Part shown: one piece after another, positions 26,652-35,209 of the stretch | How the letters are laid out: the number at the start of each line of letters is the position of its first letter | Position numbering within the stretch: position 1 is the first letter of the stretch | NCBI GenBank assembly: GCA_023387815.1 | Contig: JAEWHK010000005.1 | Span: 1-64,000 of the forward strand | DNA: 64,000 nucleotides | Direction of reading: 5' to 3' | DNA from: Pseudomonadota bacterium | GTDB taxonomy: Bacteria; Pseudomonadota; Gammaproteobacteria; Burkholderiales; Burkholderiaceae_B | Made by a program: the position numbers and the translations under genes | The notes under the pieces: generated by a model | What the model was told of the DNA's origin: nothing | Databases searched by the model: none | What the model saw: only the letters and a program-made list of their open reading frames with translations

Positions 26652-28568
26652 ATGAGTCAAACTGAAATCAAGATTCCCGATATTGGCGACTTCGATTCCG
26701 TCGAGGTGATCGAAGTGCTGGTCGCGGAAGGCGATACCGTCAAGGAAGAACAGAGTCTGATCACCGTGGAGTCTGACAAGGCTTCCATGGAGATTCCTTC
26801 TTCTGCGGCAGGCAAGGTTGTTTCCATTGCCGTCAAAGTGGGTGACAAAGTGTCCGAAGGTTCAGTCATTCTGACCCTGGAGGCTGCCGCTGAGGCGGCA
26901 TCCGAAGACAAATCGTCGTCTGCTGCTGATGGCAAAAAAGCGTCAGCAGCGGAAAACACCAAGGCAGAAGAGAGCGACGCGTCAGCGAAAAAAGCTGACA
27001 AAGCGCCTGCCGCGAATCAGGGACAGGAGAAATCGGCCAGCGACAAAGCCGATGATGCGTCGGCCAGGAACAAAGGCGATTCCGAATCCAAAGCGCGCTC
27101 CCGCGATCCCCATGAAGGCGGCGAGGCCAAATATTCACCACCGGCTTCTGCACCCGCAGACGGATGTGATGTGCTGGTGCTGGGTGCCGGCCCTGGCGGT
27201 TACTCCGCGGCTTTCCGAGCGGCTGATCTCGGACTGAGCGTAGTGCTTGTAGAGCGCTACGCAACATTGGGTGGTGTTTGCCTGAATGTCGGATGTATTC
27301 CTTCGAAAGCACTGCTGCATAACGTCGCAGTGCTGGAAGAAGCCAAACATCTGTCTGCCAACGGCATCACCTTTGCGGAACCCACCATCGATCTGGACAA
27401 GCTTCGCGCGGCAAAAGACAAAGTGGTGTCCACCCTGACCGGGGGGCTGACTGGCATGGCCAAGGCCCGCAAGGTAAAAGTGATTCAGGGCGTGGGAACC
27501 TTTGCCGATGAGCATCACCTGACGGTGAAAAAGGATGATGGATCGACAGAAACCGTCCCGTTCAAGCACGCTATCATTGCCGCAGGCAGTCAATCCGTCA
27601 AACTGCCATTCCTGCCGCAGGATGAACGGATTGTTGACTCAACCGGAGCATTGCAGCTCAAGAGTATTCCGAAGAAAATGCTGATCATTGGTGGTGGCAT
27701 TATCGGTCTGGAAATGGGTACGGTGTATTCGGCTCTGGGGGCACGCCTGGACGTAGTGGAAATGCTCGATGGTCTCATGCAGGGCGCAGACCGTGACCTG
27801 GTTAAGGTCTGGCAGAAAAAGAATGAAGGCCGTTTCGATAACATCATGATCAAGACCAAAACCGTGTCAGCCGAAGCCAAGCCTGACGGCATCTGGGTCA
27901 AATTCGAAGGCGACGCGGCACCGGCCGAACCGCAGCGATATGACCTGGTTCTGCAGGCAGTGGGTCGCTCGCCCAACGGCGCGAAAATCGGTGCCGACAA
28001 GGCTGGCGTCAATGTCACGGATCGCGGCTTCATCGAAGTGGATGAACAAATGCGCACCAACGTTGCTCACATCTTTGCAATCGGTGATATTGTTGGCCAG
28101 CCCATGCTGGCTCACAAGGCGGTCCATGAAGCCCATGTAGCGGCAGAAGCCATTGCCGGTCAGAAAAGCTATTTTGATGTTCGTGTCATTCCATCGGTCG
28201 CCTACACCGATCCGGAAGTGGCCTGGGCAGGTCTGACCGAAGAAGAGGCGAAAAAGCAGGGCATCAAATACGAAAAAGGCGTATTCCCCTGGGCAGCATC
28301 CGGCCGCGCCATTGCCAACGGTCGTTCCGAAGGATTTACCAAGCTGCTGTTCGATGCCGAGACGCATCGAATTATCGGCGGAAGTATTGTGGGCACCCAT
28401 GCCGGCGATCTGATCTCAGAAGTGGCTCTTGCCGTTGAGATGGGCGCTGATACGGTAGATATCGGCAAGACGATTCATCCGCATCCGACGCTTGGAGAGT
28501 CTGTTGGTATGGCAGCCGAAGTGGCGCACGGTACATGTACGGATCTGCCGCCGGTCAAACGTAAATAA
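26652..28568 (+). CDS. lpdA: Dihydrolipoamide dehydrogenase with N-terminal lipoyl domain
   Basis: A 638-residue E3 subunit of PDH that reoxidises dihydrolipoamide with NAD+. An N-terminal lipoyl domain (about residues 3-77, Lys43 in DKASMEI) and a charged Ala/Lys/Ser/Asp linker (78-170) precede the flavoprotein. FAD is bound by VLVLGAGPGGYSAAF. The redox-active disulfide is Cys210-Cys215 in CLNVGC. The NAD motif is IIGGGIIGLEMG, and the C-terminal HPHPTLGE holds the catalytic His-Glu pair. A lipoyl-E3 fusion is known in Neisseria and several betaproteobacteria. The gene begins 12 bases after aceF and ends before a strong terminator. Confidence 0.96.
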   Translation: MSQTEIKIPDIGDFDSVEVIEVLVAEGDTVKEEQSLITVESDKASMEIPSSAAGKVVSIAVKVGDKVSEGSVILTLEAAAEAASEDKSSSAADGKKASAAENTKAEESDASAKKADKAPAANQGQEKSASDKADDASARNKGDSESKARSRDPHEGGEAKYSPPASAPADGCDVLVLGAGPGGYSAAFRAADLGLSVVLVERYATLGGVCLNVGCIPSKALLHNVAVLEEAKHLSANGITFAEPTIDLDKLRAAKDKVVSTLTGGLTGMAKARKVKVIQGVGTFADEHHLTVKKDDGSTETVPFKHAIIAAGSQSVKLPFLPQDERIVDSTGALQLKSIPKKMLIIGGGIIGLEMGTVYSALGARLDVVEMLDGLMQGADRDLVKVWQKKNEGRFDNIMIKTKTVSAEAKPDGIWVKFEGDAAPAEPQRYDLVLQAVGRSPNGAKIGADKAGVNVTDRGFIEVDEQMRTNVAHIFAIGDIVGQPMLAHKAVHEAHVAAEAIAGQKSYFDVRVIPSVAYTDPEVAWAGLTEEEAKKQGIKYEKGVFPWAASGRAIANGRSEGFTKLLFDAETHRIIGGSIVGTHAGDLISEVALAVEMGADTVDIGKTIHPHPTLGESVGMAAEVAHGTCTDLPPVKRK

Positions 28569-28585
28569 ATCCGGCAGTCTAACTG

Positions 28586-28661
28586 GGGCAGCAATGATCC
28601 TGTTGCTGCCCTTGTCTGAACACCCTTATTTTCGGTGAATGCCGAAATACAGGGTGTTTTT
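28586..28661 (+). terminator. Tandem hairpins ending the PDH operon
   Basis: First, GGGCAGCA (28586-28593) pairs with TGCTGCCC (28604-28611). Then AACACCCT (28619-28626) pairs with AGGGTGTT (28651-28658), with inner pairs ATTT/AAAT and CGG/CCG, and the T run continues to 28661. The second is a good intrinsic terminator. Confidence 0.88.
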
Positions 28662-28707
28662 CATTTTGATGTCTTAAAATTCTGCTTTCAGGAATTTCAA
28701 ATTCATC

Positions 28708-30012
28708 ATGTCTGCAGCTCCTACAAGTACGCATTCACTGGCCGACTGGCTGGTCTATCTTGAATCCCTGCATCCCAAGCCCATTGAGCTGGGCCTTGAG
28801 CGGGTCGCCCAGGTCGCGCAGCGGCTGGAGATCATGCAGGATAGTGGTGTCAGAATTATCGTTGGCGGCACTAACGGCAAAGGATCCACCTGCGCCATGC
28901 TGGAAGCCATCTATCTGGCAGCTGGCTACAAGACAGGCATGTATACCTCTCCGCATCTGATTGATTTCAACGAGCGCATCCGTATCCGCGGAGAGTTGGC
29001 GACCGACGCGCAGATCGTGGAACAGCTGGCGAAAATTGAAGCCGCAAGAGGTGACATCACGCTCACCTATTTTGAATACACAACCCTGGCTGCGCTGCTC
29101 CTTTTCAAGGAACATCAAACCGAAGTGGCCATCCTTGAAGTGGGACTTGGCGGGCGGCTGGATGCCGTCAATATTGTTGATGCCGATTGTTCAATCATAA
29201 CCAGTGTGGACATTGATCATACGCAGTGGCTGGGCGATACACGGGAAAAGATCGGCTGGGAAAAGGCACATATTTTCCGCAAGGACAGACCCGCCATCTG
29301 CAGTGATCCGCAACCGCCGGAATCGGTGGTGTCTTATGCACAGGAAATCGGGGCCGATCTCTGGCTGTTTGGTCGGGATTTCAATTATTCGGCAGACAAG
29401 CAGCAGTGGGCTTTTGCCGGCAGAAACCAGCGCCGAAATGCACTGGCTTACCCAGCTCTGCGCGGCGCAAATCAGTTGCTGAATGCCTCTGCGGCGCTTG
29501 CGGCTATCGAAGCGCTTCGCGACCGGCTTGCCGTACCTCAGCAGGCGGTTCGCCAGGGACTGATTCAGGCCGTATTGCCTGGTCGCTTTCAGATTATTCC
29601 GGGACAACCTACCGTCGTGATTGATGTGGCACATAATCCGCATGCAGCAGCGGTACTTGCCCACAATCTCGATAGCATGTCCTTTTTTCCCTATACCCAC
29701 GCAGTGGTCGGTATGGTTAATGATAAGGACTGTGATGAAGTCATCAGGAAGTTTGGCCGTAAGGTGGATTATTGGTATTGTGCCAGCCTGCCTGGAGATC
29801 GCGCGCGCACTGGCTCGGACATCGCCGAGCGTATCCGCAAGCTCGTGCCTGCCGACAACGAAGGCTTACCAGTCATAACCGTTTACGATTCTCCTGCGGC
29901 GGCCTTTGATTCTGCAAGTTCAAAGGCGTCCGAGAATGATAGAATAGTCGTGTTTGGCTCGTTTTTAACCGTCGCCGCCGTCTTGCAGCATTTGGGGCGT
30001 CCAGCCGTCTGA
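28708..30012 (+). CDS. folC: Folylpolyglutamate synthase / dihydrofolate synthase
   Basis: A 434-residue Mur-ligase-type enzyme (E. coli FolC has 422) that adds glutamate to dihydropteroate and then to folates. The ATP loop is VGGTNGKGST near residue 52; other family segments are SPHLIDFNERIRI, EVGLGGRLDAVN and DIDHTQWLG, and the C-terminal domain has VIDVAHNPHAA. It begins a likely run folC-SPOR gene-cvpA-purF on the + strand. In many proteobacteria folC, dedD, cvpA and purF are neighbours, which supports all four calls. Confidence 0.96.
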   Translation: MSAAPTSTHSLADWLVYLESLHPKPIELGLERVAQVAQRLEIMQDSGVRIIVGGTNGKGSTCAMLEAIYLAAGYKTGMYTSPHLIDFNERIRIRGELATDAQIVEQLAKIEAARGDITLTYFEYTTLAALLLFKEHQTEVAILEVGLGGRLDAVNIVDADCSIITSVDIDHTQWLGDTREKIGWEKAHIFRKDRPAICSDPQPPESVVSYAQEIGADLWLFGRDFNYSADKQQWAFAGRNQRRNALAYPALRGANQLLNASAALAAIEALRDRLAVPQQAVRQGLIQAVLPGRFQIIPGQPTVVIDVAHNPHAAAVLAHNLDSMSFFPYTHAVVGMVNDKDCDEVIRKFGRKVDYWYCASLPGDRARTGSDIAERIRKLVPADNEGLPVITVYDSPAAAFDSASSKASENDRIVVFGSFLTVAAVLQHLGRPAV

Positions 30013-30069
30013 GGTATGGCTTCATACAACAAGCTGAAGCTTATCTTCATCATCAGTCAGGAATAAGTT

Positions 30070-31032
30070 ATGGGTTTATTCAATTCACAAGATAATAATC
30101 GGCCAGGACAGCGTCGGACCCAGTCCGATCAGGATCAGGCCAATGAACTGCGCGTGAAGGCAAGGAATCGTCTGATCGGTGCGATCATTCTGGTTCTGGC
30201 AGCCATCATCGTCGTCCCGATGGTACTTGATACCGGGGGCAAAGACACAACGCCAGCACCGGCCCAGAAACCGCCTCTCGTATCGGGCGGTGGCAGTGAT
30301 AACGGATCCTTGTCTGTGACAACGACACCTGGTGTTGAATCCAGTGGTCCGAGCTCAACTTCACAGTCTGCCAATACTGATGGCAGCATACCGGAAACAC
30401 CGCCGGTCAATGGTTCCGTTGCTTCCGGCACGGCACAACAGCCTGACTCAACGGAAACAACACCGGACGCCAGCGGTACACAGGATGGGGAAGTACCGGG
30501 CACAACGCCGGTTCCCGATCCCAATCAATCCATCGCCTCGGGTACGGCGAATCAGCCTGTAACGCCTGAAGCGCAGGCCGAGCAGGAAAAACGTGAAGCT
30601 GCGGCACAGGCCAAGGCACAGGCCGATGCCAAAAAAGCGGCTGAGCGCAAGAAAGCGGCGGCTGCAAAAGCGGCAGAACAGAAGAAACAAGGCGGCATCA
30701 AGGACAGCAACCGTACTGATGACGGTGCGCGCGCCCTGGCCATTCTTGAAGGACGTGAACCCGAGCCCGCCGAAAGAAGCAAGCCCAGGGTAACGTCCGG
30801 CGACTATTCACTGCAGATTGCCTCTTACGGTTCCTCAGATGATGCACAAAGCCGCCGCAGCAAACTGGCTTCCGAAGGCGTATCCAATGTCTACGTTCAG
30901 AATTCTGTGGTCAATGGCAAGCAGATTTATCGACTCCGTGTAGGTCCATTCAAGTCGCGCGAAGCAGCACAGGCTGCGCAAACGCGCCTGCGGTCTCTGG
31001 GTTACGACAACGGTTTCATTTCGTCGAACTGA
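30070..31032 (+). CDS. SPOR-domain cell-division protein, DedD-like
   Basis: A 320-residue bitopic inner-membrane protein. A charged cytoplasmic N-terminus is followed by one membrane segment at about residues 35-53 (LIGAIILVLAAIIVVPMVL). A long periplasmic linker follows, first rich in Ser/Thr/Gly/Pro and then in Lys/Ala/Gln/Glu (probably partly helical). The SPOR domain is at about 240-320 (YSLQIASYGSSDDAQ, YRLRVGPFKSREAA). SPOR domains bind denuded septal peptidoglycan, so a role at the division site is likely. Position between folC and cvpA matches dedD in E. coli, although the linker is longer than in the E. coli protein (220 residues). Confidence 0.86.
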   Translation: MGLFNSQDNNRPGQRRTQSDQDQANELRVKARNRLIGAIILVLAAIIVVPMVLDTGGKDTTPAPAQKPPLVSGGGSDNGSLSVTTTPGVESSGPSSTSQSANTDGSIPETPPVNGSVASGTAQQPDSTETTPDASGTQDGEVPGTTPVPDPNQSIASGTANQPVTPEAQAEQEKREAAAQAKAQADAKKAAERKKAAAAKAAEQKKQGGIKDSNRTDDGARALAILEGREPEPAERSKPRVTSGDYSLQIASYGSSDDAQSRRSKLASEGVSNVYVQNSVVNGKQIYRLRVGPFKSREAAQAAQTRLRSLGYDNGFISSN

Positions 31033-31047
31033 TCTGCCTGAATCCAA

Positions 31048-31536
31048 GTGACCGAATTTGATTACACCTGCCTCGGGATCATTTTTATCTCGGGGCTGCT
31101 TGGTTTAATGAGAGGGTTTCTCAAGGAAGCCTTCTCATTAATCGCTTATGCCGCTGCATTTATTGGTGCAATCTGGTGGGGGCCAGTGGTTTATCCGTGG
31201 CTTATGCAATACATCAGCAATGCGCTCATCAGCATGGGCATCGGTTATGCGGTGATCTTCATTGCCATATTGCTGGTGGTTGGTCTGGTCAATGTCACAC
31301 TGGCAACGCTGATCGATGCCACCGGACTGGGTCCGGCGGATCAGGGCCTGGGGATACTGTTTGGTATTGCACGAGGCGTGATGATTATTCTCATCCTCGT
31401 CGTACTGGCTGGCTATACGCCTTTTCCCAAGGAACCGTGGTGGGTGAATGCGAAGTTTTCCCCCATGGCTGTCTTGGCCGTGCATGAGATCAAGATGCGT
31501 CTGCCGGACAGTATCGGATCGTTTTTGCCTTATTAG
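31048..31536 (+). CDS. cvpA: CvpA family membrane protein
   Basis: A 162-residue inner-membrane protein (E. coli CvpA has 162) with four hydrophobic segments. The start is a GTG at 31048, giving MTEFDYTCLGIIFISGLLGLMRG, with the conserved RGFLKEAFSL region. E. coli CvpA is needed for colicin V production and for envelope stress resistance; its biochemical role is not settled. It lies 15 bases after the SPOR gene and 49 before purF, the classic cvpA-purF pairing. Confidence 0.93.
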   Translation: MTEFDYTCLGIIFISGLLGLMRGFLKEAFSLIAYAAAFIGAIWWGPVVYPWLMQYISNALISMGIGYAVIFIAILLVVGLVNVTLATLIDATGLGPADQGLGILFGIARGVMIILILVVLAGYTPFPKEPWWVNAKFSPMAVLAVHEIKMRLPDSIGSFLPY

Positions 31537-31585
31537 TACACTTCTCGTTTTCACTCTCTCTCTTCATTTTCAGGATAGGCTTTAT

Positions 31586-33103
31586 ATGTGCGGAATTATC
31601 GGTATCGTCGGGCGCGGTCCAGTGAATCAACTGGTCTATGACAGCCTGCTGCTACTGCAACATCGCGGTCAGGATGCGGCCGGCATTGCCACCGCTTACG
31701 GCAATCACTTCAACATGTACAAGGCTCATGGCCTTGTCCGCGATGTTTTCCGCACTCGCAATATGCGCGATCTGCCCGGTCATTCCGGTATCGGACAGGT
31801 GCGCTATCCAACAGCCGGTTCCAGTGATTCGCTGGAAGAGGCACAGCCATTCTATGTGAATGCGCCTTTTGGTATCACGTTTGCACACAATGGCAATCTG
31901 ACCAACTGGCGGGAGCTGCGTGAGTCCCTGTTTAAGGTCGATCAACGCCACATCAATACGAATTCTGATTCCGAAGTGCTGCTTAACGTGCTGGCCCACG
32001 AACTTCAGTCAGCCGCCAAGGGAACGTCGCTGGACCCTCAGAGCATGTTCGCTGCCGTTCGCGCAGTGCATCGCCGGGTAAAAGGGGCGTATTCCGTTGT
32101 GGCTCAGATCGCCGGCTACGGTCTGCTGGCATTTCGTGATCCTTTTGGTATTCGTCCGCTCTGTCTTGGAAAATTTGAATCCGAATTGGGAACAGAATGG
32201 ATGGTTGCTTCGGAATCAGTCGCGCTTGAAGGCAGCGGTTTTGATTTCGTTCGTGATATCGACGCCGGTGAGGCAGTGTTCATAGACCTGGATGGCAACG
32301 TACATGAACAGCAGTGCGCAGACAATGCCATACTCACGCCGTGTATCTTCGAATACGTATATTTTGCGCGCCCAGATTCAACCATTAACGGTGTAAATGT
32401 CTACAATGCCCGACTCAAAATGGGCGAGTATCTGGCCGATAAGGTGGCGCGTCAGTTGCGCCTGAGAGAAATTGATGTAGTCATGCCAATACCCGATTCA
32501 TCACGACCTGCGGCAATGCAGCTGGCATCGAAACTGGGACTGGAGTATCGGGAAGGATTTATCAAAAATCGCTATGTAGGCCGAACCTTCATCATGCCAG
32601 GGCAGGCCGTACGCAAAAAGTCTGTTCGCCAGAAACTGAATGCCATGAGTGTTGAATTCAAGGATAAGAACGTGCTGCTGGTTGATGACTCCATTGTTCG
32701 TGGTACGACCAGCCGGGAGATTGTGGATATGGCCCGTGCCGCAGGCGCGAAGAAGGTATTCTTTGCCTCCGCTGCGCCACCGGTCTGTTTCCCGAACGTT
32801 TACGGCATCGATATGCCAACGCAGGATGAACTGATCGCGAACGGAAGAACTGCAGAGCAGGTTGCCAAAGAGATTGGTGCCGACGGCCTGGTCTACCAGG
32901 ATCTGAACGACCTGAAGGCAGCGATCAGTGACATCAATCCCAAATTGACGCAATTTGAATCGTCCTGCTTTGACGGTAATTATGTGACGGGCGATGTGGA
33001 TGAAGCCTATCTGGAACGCCTGCGTATGACGCGCCATCAGACCAAGGAAGGGCAGGCGGTAGGGGGATTGCAATTCAATATGGGCTACGCCGCCAACGCC
33101 TGA
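31586..33103 (+). CDS. purF: Amidophosphoribosyltransferase PurF
   Basis: A 505-residue class II glutamine amidotransferase (E. coli PurF has 505) that makes 5-phosphoribosylamine, the first committed step of purine synthesis. The frame extends upstream to 31448, but the true start is the ATG at 31586, because the next residue must be the nucleophilic Cys exposed after Met removal (MCGIIGIVG). The phosphoribosyl domain has the PRPP loop VLLVDDSIVRGTTSREIV. It is the last gene of the folC-purF run. No purine riboswitch was seen upstream. Confidence 0.97.
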   Translation: MCGIIGIVGRGPVNQLVYDSLLLLQHRGQDAAGIATAYGNHFNMYKAHGLVRDVFRTRNMRDLPGHSGIGQVRYPTAGSSDSLEEAQPFYVNAPFGITFAHNGNLTNWRELRESLFKVDQRHINTNSDSEVLLNVLAHELQSAAKGTSLDPQSMFAAVRAVHRRVKGAYSVVAQIAGYGLLAFRDPFGIRPLCLGKFESELGTEWMVASESVALEGSGFDFVRDIDAGEAVFIDLDGNVHEQQCADNAILTPCIFEYVYFARPDSTINGVNVYNARLKMGEYLADKVARQLRLREIDVVMPIPDSSRPAAMQLASKLGLEYREGFIKNRYVGRTFIMPGQAVRKKSVRQKLNAMSVEFKDKNVLLVDDSIVRGTTSREIVDMARAAGAKKVFFASAAPPVCFPNVYGIDMPTQDELIANGRTAEQVAKEIGADGLVYQDLNDLKAAISDINPKLTQFESSCFDGNYVTGDVDEAYLERLRMTRHQTKEGQAVGGLQFNMGYAANA

Positions 33104-33160
33104 TATCCATTCACTTTTGAATTTTTGACCGCAGTGTTTGCGCCGATGCATGTCGGGGTA

Positions 33161-33191
33161 TATAATTGACTTATCATCTATTGGTAAGTCA
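33161..33191 (+). promoter_or_regulatory. MarR-type operator over the promoter of the MarR-exporter pair
   Basis: A -10 box TATAAT (33161-33166) is followed directly by an inverted repeat, TGACTTATCA (33167-33176) and TGGTAAGTCA (33182-33191), with 9 of 10 positions complementary and a 5-base spacer. The right arm ends three bases before the ATG at 33195 and includes its probable ribosome site GGTAAG. A dimer bound here would block both the start of transcription and initiation of translation, a typical autorepressor layout. Confidence 0.68.
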
Positions 33192-33194
33192 CCT

Positions 33195-33686
33195 ATGTCC
33201 ACGACCAAAAAATCTGAAAATCTGCATCCTGCCGCCAGGGAAATCCTGACACTCTGTGGTCATTTGAACCGTCAATGGCGACGCGCCGTTGACCGTCGCC
33301 TGCAGCCTATGGGGCTGACAGAGGCAACCTGGCTTCCGCTGCTCTTTATATCCAGGGCAAAGGCACCGTTACGACAAAAAGATCTGGCTGCCTTGCTGGG
33401 GCTGGACAGTTCCTCGGTCGTACGCATCCTGGACGGCCTGCAGACTGCGGGTTATATACAGCGACTTGAAGGTACCGACAGGCGGGAAAAACTCATCCAT
33501 CTGACTGATTTGGGAAAAAACACGGTCTCAACGGTAGAGCAGGTCGTGCACGCGGGGCGTGTTCGGCTATTCCGCGACATGGACAGCGCACAAATGATAG
33601 CGGCCAGTTCGGTGCTGCAGCAGCTGGTGGGTACCGTCGAGTCACTGGGCAGTGATCTGTGGGGCACAACAGACGATCATGACTGA
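33195..33686 (+). CDS. MarR-family transcriptional regulator
   Basis: A 163-residue winged-helix repressor of the MarR family. The DNA-binding core is about residues 55-110, with LRQKDLAALLGLDSSSVVRILDGL as the recognition region and LEGTDRREKLIHLT as the wing. The dimer helices lie at both ends. The frame extends to 33138, but the ATG at 33195 is the sensible start and follows an operator-like repeat. The downstream exporter gene overlaps its end by eight bases, so the pair are co-transcribed and the regulator probably controls the exporter. The ligand is unknown. The single Cys in LTLCGHL might make it redox sensitive, but this is speculation. Confidence 0.88.
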   Translation: MSTTKKSENLHPAAREILTLCGHLNRQWRRAVDRRLQPMGLTEATWLPLLFISRAKAPLRQKDLAALLGLDSSSVVRILDGLQTAGYIQRLEGTDRREKLIHLTDLGKNTVSTVEQVVHAGRVRLFRDMDSAQMIAASSVLQQLVGTVESLGSDLWGTTDDHD

Positions 33687-35127
33687 TATCACAGGAGCTG
33701 CAGATAGATCGCTGGTCCCGGATAAATCCGGAAGAGCAAATGGCACTGCAATGACACAATCCACACAAGCGAAAGCAAGGCCTGAAGGCGCATCGTCATC
33801 CGAGTACACATCAGCACCGGAACACATATCAGCGTCGAAACAATCATCGACATCTGAAAATTCATCAATGACTGCCAAAACGGCCACATCAGAAAAGTCA
33901 TCGGCATCACTAGCGGCATCCTCAACAAACAAACAAACGCGCACACGAGCTCCCTTGTGGCTGCTGGTGTTTGTGACGCTTAGCGGCACACTTGCCATGC
34001 ACATGTTTGTTCCTGCACTGCCGGATGCAGCGGCAGATCTGGGTGCCAGTACCAGCACCATGCAAATGACCATCAGTCTGTACATTCTGGGTCTGGCTTT
34101 TGGTCAGCTGGTTTATGGGCCGCTATCCGATGGGTTCGGACGCCGGCCCCTCTTGATTGCAGGTCTGTCCATCTACGTGCTGGCAGGTATTGCTGCAGCC
34201 GTATCACAGAATGAATCGACGCTGATTTTGTCGCGCCTGTTTCAGGCCCTTGGCGGCTGTGCGGGTCTCGCACTGGGCCGTGCCATCGTGCGGGACTCAG
34301 CTGTGGGAGACACTGCGGTTAAGGATCAGGCTTTGCTCAATCTGATCATGATGGCGGGCCCCGGGCTCGCACCTTTACTGGGATCGGTGCTGACATTGCA
34401 TCTGGGCTGGCGCAGCGTTTTTGTTGCGCTGTTCCTAATGGGCCTGGTCACGCTGATTTCTACGTGGCGTTTGTTGCCTGAAACTGGTACACCCACAGGA
34501 AAAGTCAGTCCCGGCGCGCTGGCGCATGACTACAAGTCGTTATTGAAAATGCCTCAGTTTCTGGGTTACGCGTTTGGTGGCGGTTGCGCCACGACGGCGC
34601 TATATGCCTTTATTGCCGCAGCACCATTCATCATTACAAGAGAATTGCAGCGCCCGCCTGGCGAAGTAGGTATCTACCTGGCCTTGCTGATTGTGGGATT
34701 GTCTGTCGGTAATGCAGCGACGCGACAGCTTATCGGGCGCTATTCGCTGGAAAGATTGTTGATTGGCGGCAATGCCCTAAGTGCGGTCGCTGCCGTTACG
34801 CAACTGGCTTTGGTGCTCGCCGGACATCTGCATATTGTGACGGTGATGGTATTTATGTTTCTCTTTGCCGTGGGTGCAGGTATCGCGAGCCCGGCTGCAC
34901 TGACCAAGGGTCTGAACGTGGACCGGCATCTGGTTGGATCGGCCGCGGGTCTTTACGGATTCTCGCAAATGGCCATCGGTGCGGTGTGTACCTCTCTGGT
35001 CGGGCTTGGTGATGATCCTGCGCTTACCGCGTTCACTGTGCTCTCCTGCGCCGCCATTCTGGGCCAGGCCGGCTTCTGGTTCGGCCTGAAACAGGACATG
35101 CGCCAGGCACATAAAGTGCTGGGCTAA
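33679..35127 (+). CDS. Bcr/CflA-family major facilitator exporter with long hydrophilic N-terminus
   Basis: A 482-residue 12-segment MFS drug:H+ antiporter when read from the ATG at 33679. The first membrane span starts near residue 92 (LWLLVFVTLSGTLAMHMFVPALP), and the motif A loop YGPLSDGFGRRPLLIAGL follows. Family members are usually about 400 residues long and enter the first span within 15-20 residues. The extra 90 residues are rich in Ser, Thr, Ala and Glu. Later ATG codons at 33751 and 33868 are alternatives without clear ribosome sites; the start at 33679 overlaps the marR end by eight bases. Substrates are probably toxic compounds (bicyclomycin-, chloramphenicol- or sulfonamide-like), inferred only from the family. 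Confidence 0.85.
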   Translation: MTDITGAADRSLVPDKSGRANGTAMTQSTQAKARPEGASSSEYTSAPEHISASKQSSTSENSSMTAKTATSEKSSASLAASSTNKQTRTRAPLWLLVFVTLSGTLAMHMFVPALPDAAADLGASTSTMQMTISLYILGLAFGQLVYGPLSDGFGRRPLLIAGLSIYVLAGIAAAVSQNESTLILSRLFQALGGCAGLALGRAIVRDSAVGDTAVKDQALLNLIMMAGPGLAPLLGSVLTLHLGWRSVFVALFLMGLVTLISTWRLLPETGTPTGKVSPGALAHDYKSLLKMPQFLGYAFGGGCATTALYAFIAAAPFIITRELQRPPGEVGIYLALLIVGLSVGNAATRQLIGRYSLERLLIGGNALSAVAAVTQLALVLAGHLHIVTVMVFMFLFAVGAGIASPAALTKGLNVDRHLVGSAAGLYGFSQMAIGAVCTSLVGLGDDPALTAFTVLSCAAILGQAGFWFGLKQDMRQAHKVLG

Positions 35128-35150
35128 TGGCAATACCGGTAGGTATGCCA
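35128..35150 (+). terminator. Hairpin directly after the exporter gene
   Basis: TGGCA (35128-35132) and TACC (35134-35137) pair with GGTA (35142-35145) and TGCCA (35146-35150), with one bulged A and a GGTA loop. It begins at the base after the TAA stop. There is no T run, so it may protect the 3' end rather than terminate on its own. The gene is convergent with dsbB. Confidence 0.35.
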
Positions 35151-35209
35151 ATGATGGGCTGATGCTCCTGGCTGCGTCAACAGCCGGTCGGCTCGACCCG
35201 TCAATCGGA

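Noticed and set aside
31448..31585. An upstream extension of purF
   Set aside because: PurF needs the Cys after the initiator Met as its nucleophile; the extension would bury it and overlaps cvpA.
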